Assembly (NCBI GenBank): GCA_900753305.1
Contig: CAADYR010000089.1
Location: 1 to 26,626, forward strand
From: Lachnospiraceae bacterium
GTDB taxonomy: Bacteria > Bacillota > Clostridia > Lachnospirales > Lachnospiraceae
Direction: 5' to 3'
DNA length: 26,626 nt
The number at the start of each line of letters is the position of its first letter. The first letter of the stretch is position 1. Position numbers and translations under genes: made by a program. Below, piece after piece: positions 8,197-15,696 of the stretch. A model generated the notes under the pieces. It saw nothing but the letters and a program-made list of their open reading frames with translations. It searched no databases and was not told where the DNA came from.

Positions 8197-8279
8197 TTTT
8201 TATGTACATCTAATCAATATAGTTGCATTATATACATGAAATTATAATTTGTCAATATGTTTTTATATTCATCTAATTA
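8197..8279 (-). promoter_or_regulatory. Consensus promoter flanked by two direct repeats (ArsR operon)
   Basis: On the minus strand TTGACA (8250-8255), a 17-bp spacer and TATAAT (8227-8232) form a perfect consensus promoter. It is bracketed by two copies of a 20-bp direct repeat, 8197-8216 and 8260-8279, of form TTTTTATnTnCATCTAATnA, matching at 17 of 20 bases. Their starts are 63 bp apart, close to six helical turns. One copy is upstream of the -35 and one downstream of the -10, suiting a repressor that closes the promoter, presumably the ArsR/DUF2087 protein of the same operon. Confidence 0.65.
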
Positions 8280-8283
8280 GGTT

Positions 8284-8314
8284 GTTAAAAAAAGAAGCGC
8301 CTTACTGCGCTTCT
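8284..8314 (-). terminator. Intrinsic terminator overlapping the lipoprotein stop
   Basis: AGAAGCGC (8293-8300) pairs with GCGCTTCT (8307-8314) and is followed on the minus strand by seven T residues. The stop codon of the lipoprotein gene lies in the loop, so the coding end forms half of the stem. Confidence 0.85.
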
Positions 8315-9201
8315 ATCACATCATCCATCGCATCCAGTGATGTACCATATGCTATACTAACTGCTCCTGCCATATTGAATGAAAGTTCATAATATGCTTC
8401 ATAGTCTGCCTGATTGACTTTGAATATAATTGAATTACCGGTATAACCATATACATCAAGATCTGAGATAATGTCACCTCCTGTTATCCAGACAGTCCAG
8501 TTACTTCCTTCAACACCGTAATCGCAGTCTTCGCTTCTTTCAACACCAATGCAGGCACCACGGCTTTCATCGAATATCCATTGTCCTTCAAACTTCTGAA
8601 ATACCTCATCCAGACTTGGATCTGCTTCTTCAATACTCTTCTGAATTTCCGGATCAATTACAAATGATTCATTACGGACATCGGCTAAATATCCGGCAAG
8701 CACGTATACTCTTGCGCGCGTTATTTCTTCAGCAGCCGAATTTTCCAATTGAGGCGCAAGACTTCCTCCATAAGCTTCCATACCGGCACCTCTCACATTC
8801 TCCTCTTTTCTTTTGATCCATTCACGCTGTTCTTCCAGCACTTTTGCCTTTGTATCCGCATCCAGTTCATTACTTAATCTGTCCCACAGGGAATTAAGCT
8901 CATTGTCCCATAACTGATACCATTCTCCGGTAGTCTGGTTCATTTCCTGTTGATTCATACTGCCCCAGTCGGCATTTTCAAATTCATTGGATTTTTCCTC
9001 TATTTTAGCTATTTCATCCTGAATACTCTCTGTTTCACTTACTTCATTCGTTTCTGTTTCACTCTCTGTAAAATAAGTACTTTCTTCAGATTGCTGTTGT
9101 TCATCAGATGATGGAAACACCACTTCTTCCTTCGAATTACCACATCCATTGCAAAGTGAAACTGTTAATACGCATAATAATACTATTCCTGTCTTTTTCA
9201 T
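8302..9201 (-). CDS. LprI-domain (DUF1311) lipoprotein
   Basis: 299 residues. A lipoprotein-like signal (MKKTGIVLLCVLTVSLCNGC) places the likely lipidated Cys at residue 20; the lipobox is atypical (CNGC). A low-complexity Glu/Ser/Thr linker follows to about residue 65. A lysozyme-inhibitor LprI-type domain then spans roughly residues 80-180 (QQEMNQTTGEWYQLWDNEL, LEEQREWIKRKEENV, AAEEITRARVYVLAGYL). The last 100 residues (QWIFDESRGACIGVERSEDC onward) form a separate beta-rich unit. It would sit on the outer face of the membrane. LprI of mycobacteria inhibits lysozyme; whether this one does is untested. GGGAG lies 6 nt before the ATG. The fold-back repeat occupies the region directly upstream, where its promoter should be. 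Confidence 0.75.
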   Translation of the reverse strand: MKKTGIVLLCVLTVSLCNGCGNSKEEVVFPSSDEQQQSEESTYFTESETETNEVSETESIQDEIAKIEEKSNEFENADWGSMNQQEMNQTTGEWYQLWDNELNSLWDRLSNELDADTKAKVLEEQREWIKRKEENVRGAGMEAYGGSLAPQLENSAAEEITRARVYVLAGYLADVRNESFVIDPEIQKSIEEADPSLDEVFQKFEGQWIFDESRGACIGVERSEDCDYGVEGSNWTVWITGGDIISDLDVYGYTGNSIIFKVNQADYEAYYELSFNMAGAVSIAYGTSLDAMDDVIEAQ

Positions 9202-9237
9202 ACAAAACTCCCTATCAATCCTTAGTTATCCAGGCAT

Positions 9238-9432
9238 TTGCGAAACGCAACATTACGTATACAGAATTGTACAACTTTCACATATGCATAAACATGCACT
9301 GTGCAGCCGTCAGTACTTAGGCGCTGTATTTTAGCGCCTTATGTACTGCTACGAGCTGCAGTGTAGCGAGAGCGGGCATGTGTTGCATTGTGAAAGCTGC
9401 ACAATTCGTCCCATTCTTTATTCACATTTCGA
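9238..9432. repeat. Long fold-back repeat (MITE-like)
   Basis: A stretch of about 195 bp that is an imperfect palindrome along its whole length. The left arm from TTGCGAAAC mirrors the right arm ending ATTTCGA; the best paired part is GAATTGTACAACTTTCACA (9264-9282) against its near complement at 9389-9407 (17 of 19). The tip is AGGCGCT (9319-9325) / AGCGCCT (9333-9339) around a 7-nt loop. It has no coding capacity and lies between cobI and the lipoprotein gene. The outer parts recur as a short element at 11015-11071, which marks it as a dispersed, probably transposase-mobilised element or a repeated structured RNA. Confidence 0.75.
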
Positions 9433-9453
9433 AATTACCTGCTTTAATTATTT

Positions 9454-10161
9454 TTACTCCATCTTTACGATCACTGTTGTAAGATATCCCTCTGCTCCCT
9501 CCAATTCATCCAGTCCCAGATAAACCTGCTCATTCTCCATTCCGCAATTTGCAACGCCATATGCTTTAAATTTACGTCCCTTCGCCTGTTGCACCCGCAG
9601 CCCTGCAAGCAGCTCCTTCAGATGCTTGCCAGATTTCATATAAATGCAAGTACCACTATAACTCAAAGCCTTCTGCACATCATATGATGCCGGAATGATA
9701 TGTATTTCCTCCTGCTTCTCTCCAAGTGAGATTCCAAGCCTACAGGCTGATGCACAAAAAGAAGGGACTCCACTGATCATATCCGCCTGAAAACCTGCCT
9801 CAACGGCGCAATGATGCATATACAGATATGTCGAATATACACTTGGATCTCCTATCGTCAGCATTCCAACACATTTGCCCTTGCGCATGTAATCCTCTAT
9901 CACATGGTAATTCTTCTCATGCGCCAGTTCCAACTTTTCTTCATCCCGGATCATTGGAAAAGGCATACACACCAGAGACTTCTCTTCTATTTCCGGACAT
10001 ACTTCATATGCAATTTTATACGCATAACATTCTTCCTTTGATGCAGCCGGAAGTAGGATCACATCACAACTGCGAATTGTATTTAACGCTTTGATCGTCA
10101 TAAGCCCCGGCTCTCCCGGTCCTACACCGATCCCATATAAGATCCCATTCTTATCTGTCAT
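9454..10161 (-). CDS. cobI: Precorrin-2 C(20)-methyltransferase
   Basis: 235 residues of the tetrapyrrole methylase family. The N-terminal motif GILYGIGVGPGEPGLMTIKA is the SAM-binding P-loop, followed by DVILLPAASK typical of CobI/CbiL, the central GMLTIGDPSVYSTYLYM, and GVPSFCASACRLGISLGE. The enzyme adds a methyl group at C-20 of precorrin-2 or its cobalt form in corrin synthesis for vitamin B12, in the cytosol. The start at 10161 is set by AGGAG seven nt upstream. An in-frame extension to 10239 would have to be translated through a terminator hairpin, so I rejected it. No other cobalamin gene is nearby, which is unusual because cobI normally sits in a cob/cbi operon. Confidence 0.9.
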   Translation of the reverse strand: MTDKNGILYGIGVGPGEPGLMTIKALNTIRSCDVILLPAASKEECYAYKIAYEVCPEIEEKSLVCMPFPMIRDEEKLELAHEKNYHVIEDYMRKGKCVGMLTIGDPSVYSTYLYMHHCAVEAGFQADMISGVPSFCASACRLGISLGEKQEEIHIIPASYDVQKALSYSGTCIYMKSGKHLKELLAGLRVQQAKGRKFKAYGVANCGMENEQVYLGLDELEGAEGYLTTVIVKME

Positions 10162-10173
10162 ACCTATGCTCCT

Positions 10174-10207
10174 AAAAGAAAAGCTCTGCCAATAACAGCA
10201 GAGCTTT
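10174..10207 (-). terminator. Terminator hairpin in the cobI leader
   Basis: AAAGCTCTGC (10180-10189) pairs with GCAGAGCTTT (10198-10207) and is followed on the minus strand by TCTTTT. It lies immediately before the cobI ribosome site and after a promoter, so it can act as an attenuator for cobI. Confidence 0.75.
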
Positions 10208-10275
10208 CGACATTTTCTTTCAAAACCTATGGTTTCCACGCCTGACAGACACTCAAGTTGCCTGTTTTCAATGTT

Positions 10276-10304
10276 ATATTACCCATTTGTTGATAATATG
10301 TCAA
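10276..10304 (-). promoter_or_regulatory. Promoter of cobI leader
   Basis: TTGACA (10299-10304) and TAATAT (10276-10281) are 17 bp apart on the minus strand. Transcription from here would make a leader of about 105-110 nt, including an ACAGGCA/TGTCTGT hairpin, a TGG-AAA-CCA hairpin and the terminator at 10174-10207. Confidence 0.5.
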
Positions 10305-10344
10305 TCCCAAATTTCTGATATCACCACATCCTGTCCAGTCTGTG

Positions 10345-10908
10345 CTATACTCTGTCACCCTTATTTTTCGTGACAAGATAAAAAGTCACATTTGCAGCCG
10401 CATCCTTAATTGGAATACATACCCGATCAGGATAGGCACTTTCCATGTGCGTAATATAATCGGTGGTAAAGCATGGAATTGAGGATGCCCTGACCAGTTC
10501 GTCAAATACAGCTACCTCTGTCTGCACCAGAAACTTTGAAGCAGGCATTTTCTCACGGCAAAGCGTATCCCAGAATCCCAGTTCTTTTACCAGTTCCCAC
10601 ATAGGCGCCGGTGCGCAGGATTTCACTACAATCGTCTTCTGACGTTCCTCATAAGCCTGAACCTGAGAAACCATCTGATCTGCTTCCTGCAAGAGCTTTC
10701 TGGCATACTCTACCGCTACCTGACCCGTTTCATTTAATTCAATCCTGTTTTTACTTCGGTTAAATAATGTCACCCCAAGACATTCCTCCAGATTTTTCAT
10801 GGAACGCGTAATAGATGGCGTAGATATATGAAATTCCTCCGCCACTTTCGATAATGTACCCATATCTGCAAAAGCAACCAATCGTTTTAATTCTTCCAGA
10901 TTTAGCAT
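10345..10908 (-). pseudogene. LysR-type regulator with in-frame central deletion
   Basis: 187 residues in one open frame. The N-terminal winged helix is complete (LEELKRLVAFADMGTLSKVA, HISTPSITRSMKNLEECLG) and the C-terminal part (ELGFWDTLCREKMPASKFLV, ELVRASSIPCFTTDY) belongs to the same LysR subfamily. The join at CAPAPMWELVKELGFW (about residues 98-113) skips what is normally most of the first lobe of the effector-binding domain, roughly 60-70 residues by family length. Because the frame is kept, a DNA-binding protein without a proper ligand pocket could still be made. ATG at 10908. It is divergent from the aldo/keto reductase gene at 11107, its likely former target. Confidence 0.65.
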
Positions 10909-11014
10909 ATTTTTCCACCCCTTTCAGTTTTCATTTTTTGAAAAGTGGATTTCTATATTAATAGTGTACTTCCCTTCAAAATAAATGTAAAGTAATAAAT
11001 AGATAAGGTACTTC

Positions 11015-11071
11015 TTGCGAAACGCAACATTATGTATACACAATTCGTTCCATTCTTTATACACGTTTCGC
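11015..11071. repeat. Short version of the fold-back repeat
   Basis: 57 bp with terminal inverted repeats GCGAAACG (11017-11024) and CGTTTCGC (11064-11071). The left 25 bases match 9238-9263 and the right 32 match 9400-9432 of the long element with few differences, as if the inner 135 bp or so had been removed. It lies directly upstream of the aldo/keto reductase gene and includes a spurious upstream ATG (11032) of that frame. Confidence 0.75.
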
Positions 11072-11106
11072 TTACCTATTATATTTCAAAAACGGAGGTA
11101 AAAATA

Positions 11107-11946
11107 ATGGAATATGTAATATTGAACAATGGAATTAAAATGCCTAAATTAGGATATGGTGTATACCAGACTCCACCTGAAGATACAAAACGCTGTGTAT
11201 TAGATGCGATCGAGATAGGCTATCGAAGCATTGATACGGCTCAGGCTTACTTTAATGAAGAAGGGGTCGGTGCTGCACTGGCTGAATGTGGTCTTCCCAG
11301 AGAAGAATTCTTCCTCACCACTAAGGTCTGGATCACCAATGCAGGATATGAGAACGCCAAAGCTTCCATTCAGGAATCCATGGAGAAACTGCGTACAGAT
11401 TATCTGGATCTGCTTCTGATCCATCAGCCCTTTGGTGATTACTATGGAACATACCGCGCCATGGAAGAATTATATCAGGCAGGTAAAATACGTGCCATCG
11501 GTGTTTCTAACTTTGGACCGGACCGCTATCTGGATATCCAGCATTTCGCCAAGGTAAAACCGACTGTAAACCAAATTGAAACACACGTATTCCAACAGCA
11601 GAAAACTGCAAAGGAATATTTGCAGAAATATGGCTGCCAGATTGAATCCTGGGGACCTTTTGCAGAAGGCAGAAAAGATATGTTCACGAACCAGGTTCTG
11701 ACACAGATTGGTTCAAAATATGGTAAAACCGCCGCTCAGACTGCCCTTCGTTTCCTGCTCCAGAGTGATGTGGTCATCATTCCGAAATCTGTTCATAAAG
11801 ATCGTATGCAACAGAACTTTGACCTTTTTGATTTCACACTGACAGCAGAAGACATGGCTGCAATCGAAGCCCTGGATGGAGGTGAGAGCCTGTTCTTCTC
11901 ACACTATGACCCTAAAACAGTTGAGTGGTTTATGTCCATTCTGTAA
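11107..11946 (+). CDS. Aldo/keto reductase (diketogluconate reductase type)
   Basis: 279 residues of the AKR TIM-barrel family. The catalytic tetrad is visible: Asp and Tyr in RSIDTAQAYFNE, Lys in TTKVW, His in LLLIHQPFGD. NADPH-site features include GPFAEG and the C-terminal VVIIPKSVHKDRMQQN. Enzymes of this group reduce small aldehydes or keto sugars with NADPH in the cytosol; the substrate here is unknown. The start at 11107 is fixed by CGGAGG eight nt upstream. An earlier in-frame ATG at 11032 lies in the short repeat and has no ribosome site. The gene is divergent from a centre-deleted LysR and ends at a strong shared terminator. Confidence 0.9.
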   Translation: MEYVILNNGIKMPKLGYGVYQTPPEDTKRCVLDAIEIGYRSIDTAQAYFNEEGVGAALAECGLPREEFFLTTKVWITNAGYENAKASIQESMEKLRTDYLDLLLIHQPFGDYYGTYRAMEELYQAGKIRAIGVSNFGPDRYLDIQHFAKVKPTVNQIETHVFQQQKTAKEYLQKYGCQIESWGPFAEGRKDMFTNQVLTQIGSKYGKTAAQTALRFLLQSDVVIIPKSVHKDRMQQNFDLFDFTLTAEDMAAIEALDGGESLFFSHYDPKTVEWFMSIL

Positions 11947-11950
11947 AAAA

Positions 11951-11992
11951 AATACTCCTTTGTGTTAGAATTACCTGACACAAAGGAGTATT
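11951..11992. terminator. Strong bidirectional terminator
   Basis: A perfect 15-bp stem, AATACTCCTTTGTGT (11951-11965) with ACACAAAGGAGTATT (11978-11992), has T-runs on both sides: TTTT then GATTTT on the plus strand and eight T on the minus strand. It separates the convergent aldo/keto reductase and dipeptidase genes. Confidence 0.95.
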
Positions 11993-12002
11993 TTTGATTT
12001 TA

Positions 12003-13361
12003 CTATATTGCAAGCAGATTTTTGATTGCTTCCATATATACCAGAACTGCTTCTTCCATACCCGATACAAGTATATATTCATCAGCACTGTGGATACGAT
12101 AATCAATTCCAAGCTTCTCAGGACCGAATGCAATGATATTCTTGAGTGACTTGGCATAAGTTCCACCGCCGATCACCATCGGTTCATTCTCCGTATCACC
12201 TGTTACATCCACATATGCCTTATACAGGGCTTCAACAAGCGGAGATTCTCTTGGGAAGAATAATGGATCACCGATTTCTTCTATTTCGATCCGTCCATTC
12301 TCATCTTCCAGTTTACCTTCACACATCCTGCGTACCTGATCTGCTTTTAAAGTAACAGGTACTCTGATATCAATCGTACAGGATATAACACCGTCCTGTG
12401 TCTTTACAATTCCATTACAGAATGTCAGATCTCCATATTCATCTGCGAATTTTAAACCTACTCCAAAACCGTCACATGCTGTCCCGATATGTGAATTATA
12501 GAATTTGACAAAATCATCTTCAAATCCGGCCTTTTCAAGGCATTCAAATGTTACTCCGGCTGCATTGACTCCTAATGTCGGTGTGCTGGCATGTGCAGGT
12601 ACACCCTTTGCGTAAATGCTGATCTTCCCATTGTCTTCTGTTACTTTGTATTCCTTAAGCTTAGTTTCCAAAAGAGCTTTCTCAAGCTTCTCCTTCAACC
12701 CTGTCGATGCCGGAATAACCGTAGTACAGGTATCACATACAGCGTTGGATACGAAGCCGCCATTCATAGAGATAATTCCAGTATTCTTTGAATATGCCAT
12801 CATAGACATGTGACCCTTTTCTCCATGAATGCAAGGGAAATTTGCATCCGGTGTAAAGCCGCAGGATAACTCTTCCTCTACTTCATTGTAATGTTCCATA
12901 CATTTAGACCCTGTTTCCTCATTACATCCCATGATGAGGCGAACTCTTTTGTTAAGTTTCACCCCGGAATCACGAAGCAGCTTCATAGCATAGAGAGCTT
13001 CCAATACAGGTCCTTTATCATCCGTTGTACCACGACCATATACATAATCGCCCTCGCGTGTAAGCTTAAAAGGATCATACGTCCAGTCTCCACCTACAGG
13101 TACGATATCCAGATGTCCTGCAATTCCAATAATATCCTTACCTTCACCCATTTCTGCATAACCGCAGTAATTATCCAGATTCACTGTCTTAAAACCAAGC
13201 TCCTTAGCGATCTTTAGTCCTTCGTCAAGTGCCCTGGCAGGACCTTCTCCAAAAGGCATTCCCTCCCTAGGTGTGCCAAGCTGTGAATCAATTGCAACCA
13301 GTCGTCCAAGATTAGCGATCATCTCATCTGATAATGCATGAATTTCTTCTTTTATATTCAT
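12003..13361 (-). CDS. M20 family Sapep-type dipeptidase
   Basis: 452 residues. The metal-dependent M20 motifs are all present: GIAGHLDIVPVGGDW (metal His and catalytic Asp), YGRGTTDDKGP (bridging Asp), GCNEETGSKCM (catalytic and metal Glu) and the terminal DYRIHSADEYI (metal His). The Mn2+-dependent Sapep/PepV-like family hydrolyses dipeptides, often with hydrophobic or beta-Ala N-terminal residues, in the cytosol. The start at 13361 has GGAGG four nt upstream; the longer in-frame reading from 13406 has no ribosome site. The gene appears intact and probably stands alone, ending at the shared terminator at 11951-11992. Confidence 0.9.
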   Translation of the reverse strand: MNIKEEIHALSDEMIANLGRLVAIDSQLGTPREGMPFGEGPARALDEGLKIAKELGFKTVNLDNYCGYAEMGEGKDIIGIAGHLDIVPVGGDWTYDPFKLTREGDYVYGRGTTDDKGPVLEALYAMKLLRDSGVKLNKRVRLIMGCNEETGSKCMEHYNEVEEELSCGFTPDANFPCIHGEKGHMSMMAYSKNTGIISMNGGFVSNAVCDTCTTVIPASTGLKEKLEKALLETKLKEYKVTEDNGKISIYAKGVPAHASTPTLGVNAAGVTFECLEKAGFEDDFVKFYNSHIGTACDGFGVGLKFADEYGDLTFCNGIVKTQDGVISCTIDIRVPVTLKADQVRRMCEGKLEDENGRIEIEEIGDPLFFPRESPLVEALYKAYVDVTGDTENEPMVIGGGTYAKSLKNIIAFGPEKLGIDYRIHSADEYILVSGMEEAVLVYMEAIKNLLAI

Positions 13362-13427
13362 ATGTCCTCCAAAATACATTTTTTTATTTATATCGTAGTA
13401 TAACATAAAATGGAGTTAAGGTGTTGA

Positions 13428-14371
13428 TTAATTTCTTTCATCTTTCAGCAAAAACGCAGAATTAACAATAACAAATACAGAACCTGCATTATGTACGAGT
13501 GCACCGACTACAGAATTGAGGATGTCTGATTGGCGGCTTCTCTATTATCTCCCGTGATCAGAACCGGCACAATCCCGATCTCTCCAAGTCTTTTGATCAT
13601 ATCCGCACTTTCATCACGCAGCGAATCAGCCAATGCAAGAAGCCCACATAACGTTCCATCAACGGCAACATAAATAATACTTGTGCCCTTTTCTATCTGC
13701 TCTTTTGCGAGATCCTTTACCTGTTCGGTAATCTGTATTTTTTCCTTTATCATAAGCTTATCATTTCCGGCACATACTACTTTACCATTAATATCTGCCT
13801 TCACACCCTGACCTGGAATCATGGTAAACTCTCCTGCATCTGCGATTTCCCCTCCGATATCGCTTTTGAAGCATCTTATGATAGCCTTTCCGAGAGGATG
13901 TTCCGATTTCTTCTCCGCACTGGCCGCAAAAGCATAGATCTCTTCGTCAGAATAAGCATCTACAACAGACTGCGCAAGAACGACTTTGGGAACTCCGACT
14001 GTAAGTGCCGTCACAACGATCCACGTAGCCCACCTGTCAGCCAACCCTACAATCCTTGCTTTGCCGGCATCTGCTGACTGGACAAGCTGGATCATTCTCC
14101 GGATAGAAGAATTTTCACCGACTTTTGTTGCTTTCATCTCAAATGCACCGAACTGATTGACCGTACCCGAGGAAACTTCATCTCCTGCACCCTTATCAAC
14201 AGGAAGGGATTCTCCGGTCATAACCGCCTGATTGATAGAAGTCTGTCCGGAAACTATGACTCCGTCAACAGGAATCGTCTCTCCAGGAAGGACACGTAAC
14301 AATGCACCTATCTTCACTTCTCCGGCTGCAAAATCCTCATGGATACAGATCGATGCAATCAACCATGTCAA
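13428..14371 (-). pseudogene. Heavy-metal P-type ATPase, gutted by deletions
   Basis: Fragments of a PIB-type metal-exporting ATPase in order. The actuator domain is kept (LRVLPGETIPVDG, MTGESLPVDKG). Then WIVVTALTVGVPKVVLA jumps from the membrane segment after the actuator to the sequence that normally follows DKTGT, so the CPx helix and the phosphorylated Asp are gone. The nucleotide domain follows (KKSEHPLGKAI, GQGV) to ITGDNREAANQ, then the next frame gives the extreme C-terminus (SVVGALVHNAGSVFVIVNSA) to TAA at 13428, with the GDGxNDAP hinge lost. The N-terminal metal-binding and first membrane segments are also absent. It cannot work as a pump. It lies just behind the csoR terminator. 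Confidence 0.85.
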
Positions 14372-14397
14372 TAAAAAAAACAGCTATAAGCTGTTTT
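14372..14397 (-). terminator. Terminator after csoR
   Basis: AAAACAGCT (14377-14385) and AGCTGTTTT (14389-14397) form a stem with a 3-nt loop. On the minus strand five T residues follow; the plus strand has TTCTTTTTTT. It separates csoR from the ATPase remnant. Confidence 0.8.
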
Positions 14398-14407
14398 TCT
14401 TTTTTTA

Positions 14408-14680
14408 TTACTGCATATTGGCAAAACGCTCAATTGCCTTGGTAAAATTCTTGATTTCTTCTTCGTCGCCGCTTTCAATAGCATCCTTGATGCAGTGATT
14501 AATATGACCTTCCAGTACGATCTGTCCACACTTGTTCAGTGCTGATTTTGCTGCGTTCAACTGTGCAAGAACATCTTCACACGGGACATCCTCATCTACC
14601 ATACGATCAATCGCCTGCACCTGACCTATAATCTTTTTCAATCTCCTATGGAGATTCTCAGAATCCATACACTTCTTCAT
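14408..14680 (-). CDS. csoR: CsoR/RcnR family metal-sensing repressor
   Basis: About 90 residues, all alpha-helical (HRRLKKIIGQVQAIDRMV, SALNKCGQIVLEGHINHC). The copper-type ligand set is present: Cys in DVPCEDV, and His and Cys in INHC, the order seen in CsoR. The unloaded protein represses metal export genes and releases DNA when it binds Cu(I), or in relatives Ni, Co or sulfane sulfur. The start is uncertain: ATG at 14680 (MKKCMDSENLHRR) or 14692 (MVINMKK); the GAAAGG site sits directly before the latter, so 14680 with 13-nt spacing is somewhat better. It follows the kinase gene by about 19 nt. Its usual partner, a metal ATPase, is present only as the remnant downstream. Confidence 0.85.
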   Translation of the reverse strand: MKKCMDSENLHRRLKKIIGQVQAIDRMVDEDVPCEDVLAQLNAAKSALNKCGQIVLEGHINHCIKDAIESGDEEEIKNFTKAIERFANMQ

Positions 14681-14699
14681 ATTAATAACCATACCTTTC

Positions 14700-15620
14700 T
14701 CAGATCTGTATTCCAAATTCCTCCGGTAAGAATCTGGGGCATACGTTTTCTGAAGATGTGATAACAGATGCTGCCAGACGACTTCCGATTTCTGCTGATT
14801 CTCTTAATGTCTTTCCATAGGTGAGTCCACTGGCTACGCCTGCGCAGAATGCATCCCCTGCGCCTGTTGTATCCTTTACACGAACCTTCTGTGATGGACA
14901 TATTCCCTTATCGCCCGTCAGATCAGCATACACTGCGCCATTGCCACCCATGGTAACGATCATGGACGGGATTTTGCCCAATGTTACACGTTTTGCCAGT
15001 ATTTCACACAACTCTTCCGGTGTCTTATCCGCATAATCCTCCATGAAGAACATTCCTGCCTCCAACTGATTACAGATAAAGCAGTCAAAGTTCTGCAGAA
15101 AATCCCTTCTCTCTACAGCTATGCTCATGTTACTTACTACGCCATAGAGCTTTTTATTATGTTTCTTGGACAGAGCAACTACCTTTTTGATAATTTCTCT
15201 GTCCATATCTACTTCAATGACTACAGAATCTGCATTCGCAAAGATCTCATCACCTTTTTCCTCCAGAAGATCAAGAATCGGCATAAGATTCGGTCTTTGT
15301 GATATAGAGCCTGCGAGATTGCCTGTATGGTCAAACACAGCAAGCCATGTTCCCATTCCACCAGGTATCGTAAGTACATAATCTGTATTGACTTTGTGAT
15401 TTTTCAGCTTCTTAACTACATCTTCGCCAAGTGCACTGTCATCCACTATACTGACAAAAGTAGGTCTAAGCTCGATATTCGCTATATCTTCTACGACATT
15501 GCGGCTCACACCGCCATGAATATACTCCACATGTCCGACATTTCTTCCATCAGGTATATAGATATCATCCGGAAAACCCTTAATATCTACAAACACTGCT
15601 CCAAAAACAACAATTCCCAT
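14700..15620 (-). CDS. PfkB family carbohydrate or nucleoside kinase
   Basis: 306 residues of the ribokinase/PfkB superfamily. The N-terminal GIVVFGAVFVDIKG and the substrate-site GGVSRNVVEDIA are present, as is the C-terminal signature VKDTTGAGDAFCAG with the catalytic Asp and anion hole. Such enzymes phosphorylate sugars or nucleosides with ATP in the cytosol; pseudouridine kinases and ribokinases share this layout, and the substrate cannot be read from the sequence. The start at 15620 has GAGAGG seven nt upstream; the longer in-frame reading to 15683 has none. It has its own promoter at 15663-15690 and csoR follows closely, so they may share a transcript. Confidence 0.85.
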   Translation of the reverse strand: MGIVVFGAVFVDIKGFPDDIYIPDGRNVGHVEYIHGGVSRNVVEDIANIELRPTFVSIVDDSALGEDVVKKLKNHKVNTDYVLTIPGGMGTWLAVFDHTGNLAGSISQRPNLMPILDLLEEKGDEIFANADSVVIEVDMDREIIKKVVALSKKHNKKLYGVVSNMSIAVERRDFLQNFDCFICNQLEAGMFFMEDYADKTPEELCEILAKRVTLGKIPSMIVTMGGNGAVYADLTGDKGICPSQKVRVKDTTGAGDAFCAGVASGLTYGKTLRESAEIGSRLAASVITSSENVCPRFLPEEFGIQI

Positions 15621-15662
15621 GATAAACCTCTCTTTTGAATCTATTTCAATCGTTATGGAGCT

Positions 15663-15690
15663 ATTATAAAGCATGTTGGACAATTTGCAA
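15663..15690 (-). promoter_or_regulatory. Promoter of the PfkB kinase gene
   Basis: TTGCAA (15685-15690) and TATAAT (15663-15668) are separated by 16 bp on the minus strand, about 45 nt upstream of the kinase ATG. Confidence 0.6.
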
Positions 15691-15696
15691 AGTATA

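Noticed and set aside
10162..10239. Longer cobI reading frame
   Set aside because: It would be translated through a terminator hairpin and has no family match; ATG 10161 with AGGAG fits.
10208..10270. NiCo or cobalamin riboswitch in the cobI leader
   Set aside because: A CAGGCAA stretch recalls NiCo aptamers, but the remaining conserved junction segments and any B12 box are absent, so I only report an unassigned leader.
11032..11106. N-terminal extension of the aldo/keto reductase
   Set aside because: The extra 25 codons come from the short repeat, lack a ribosome site and resemble no AKR; ATG 11107 has CGGAGG at good spacing.
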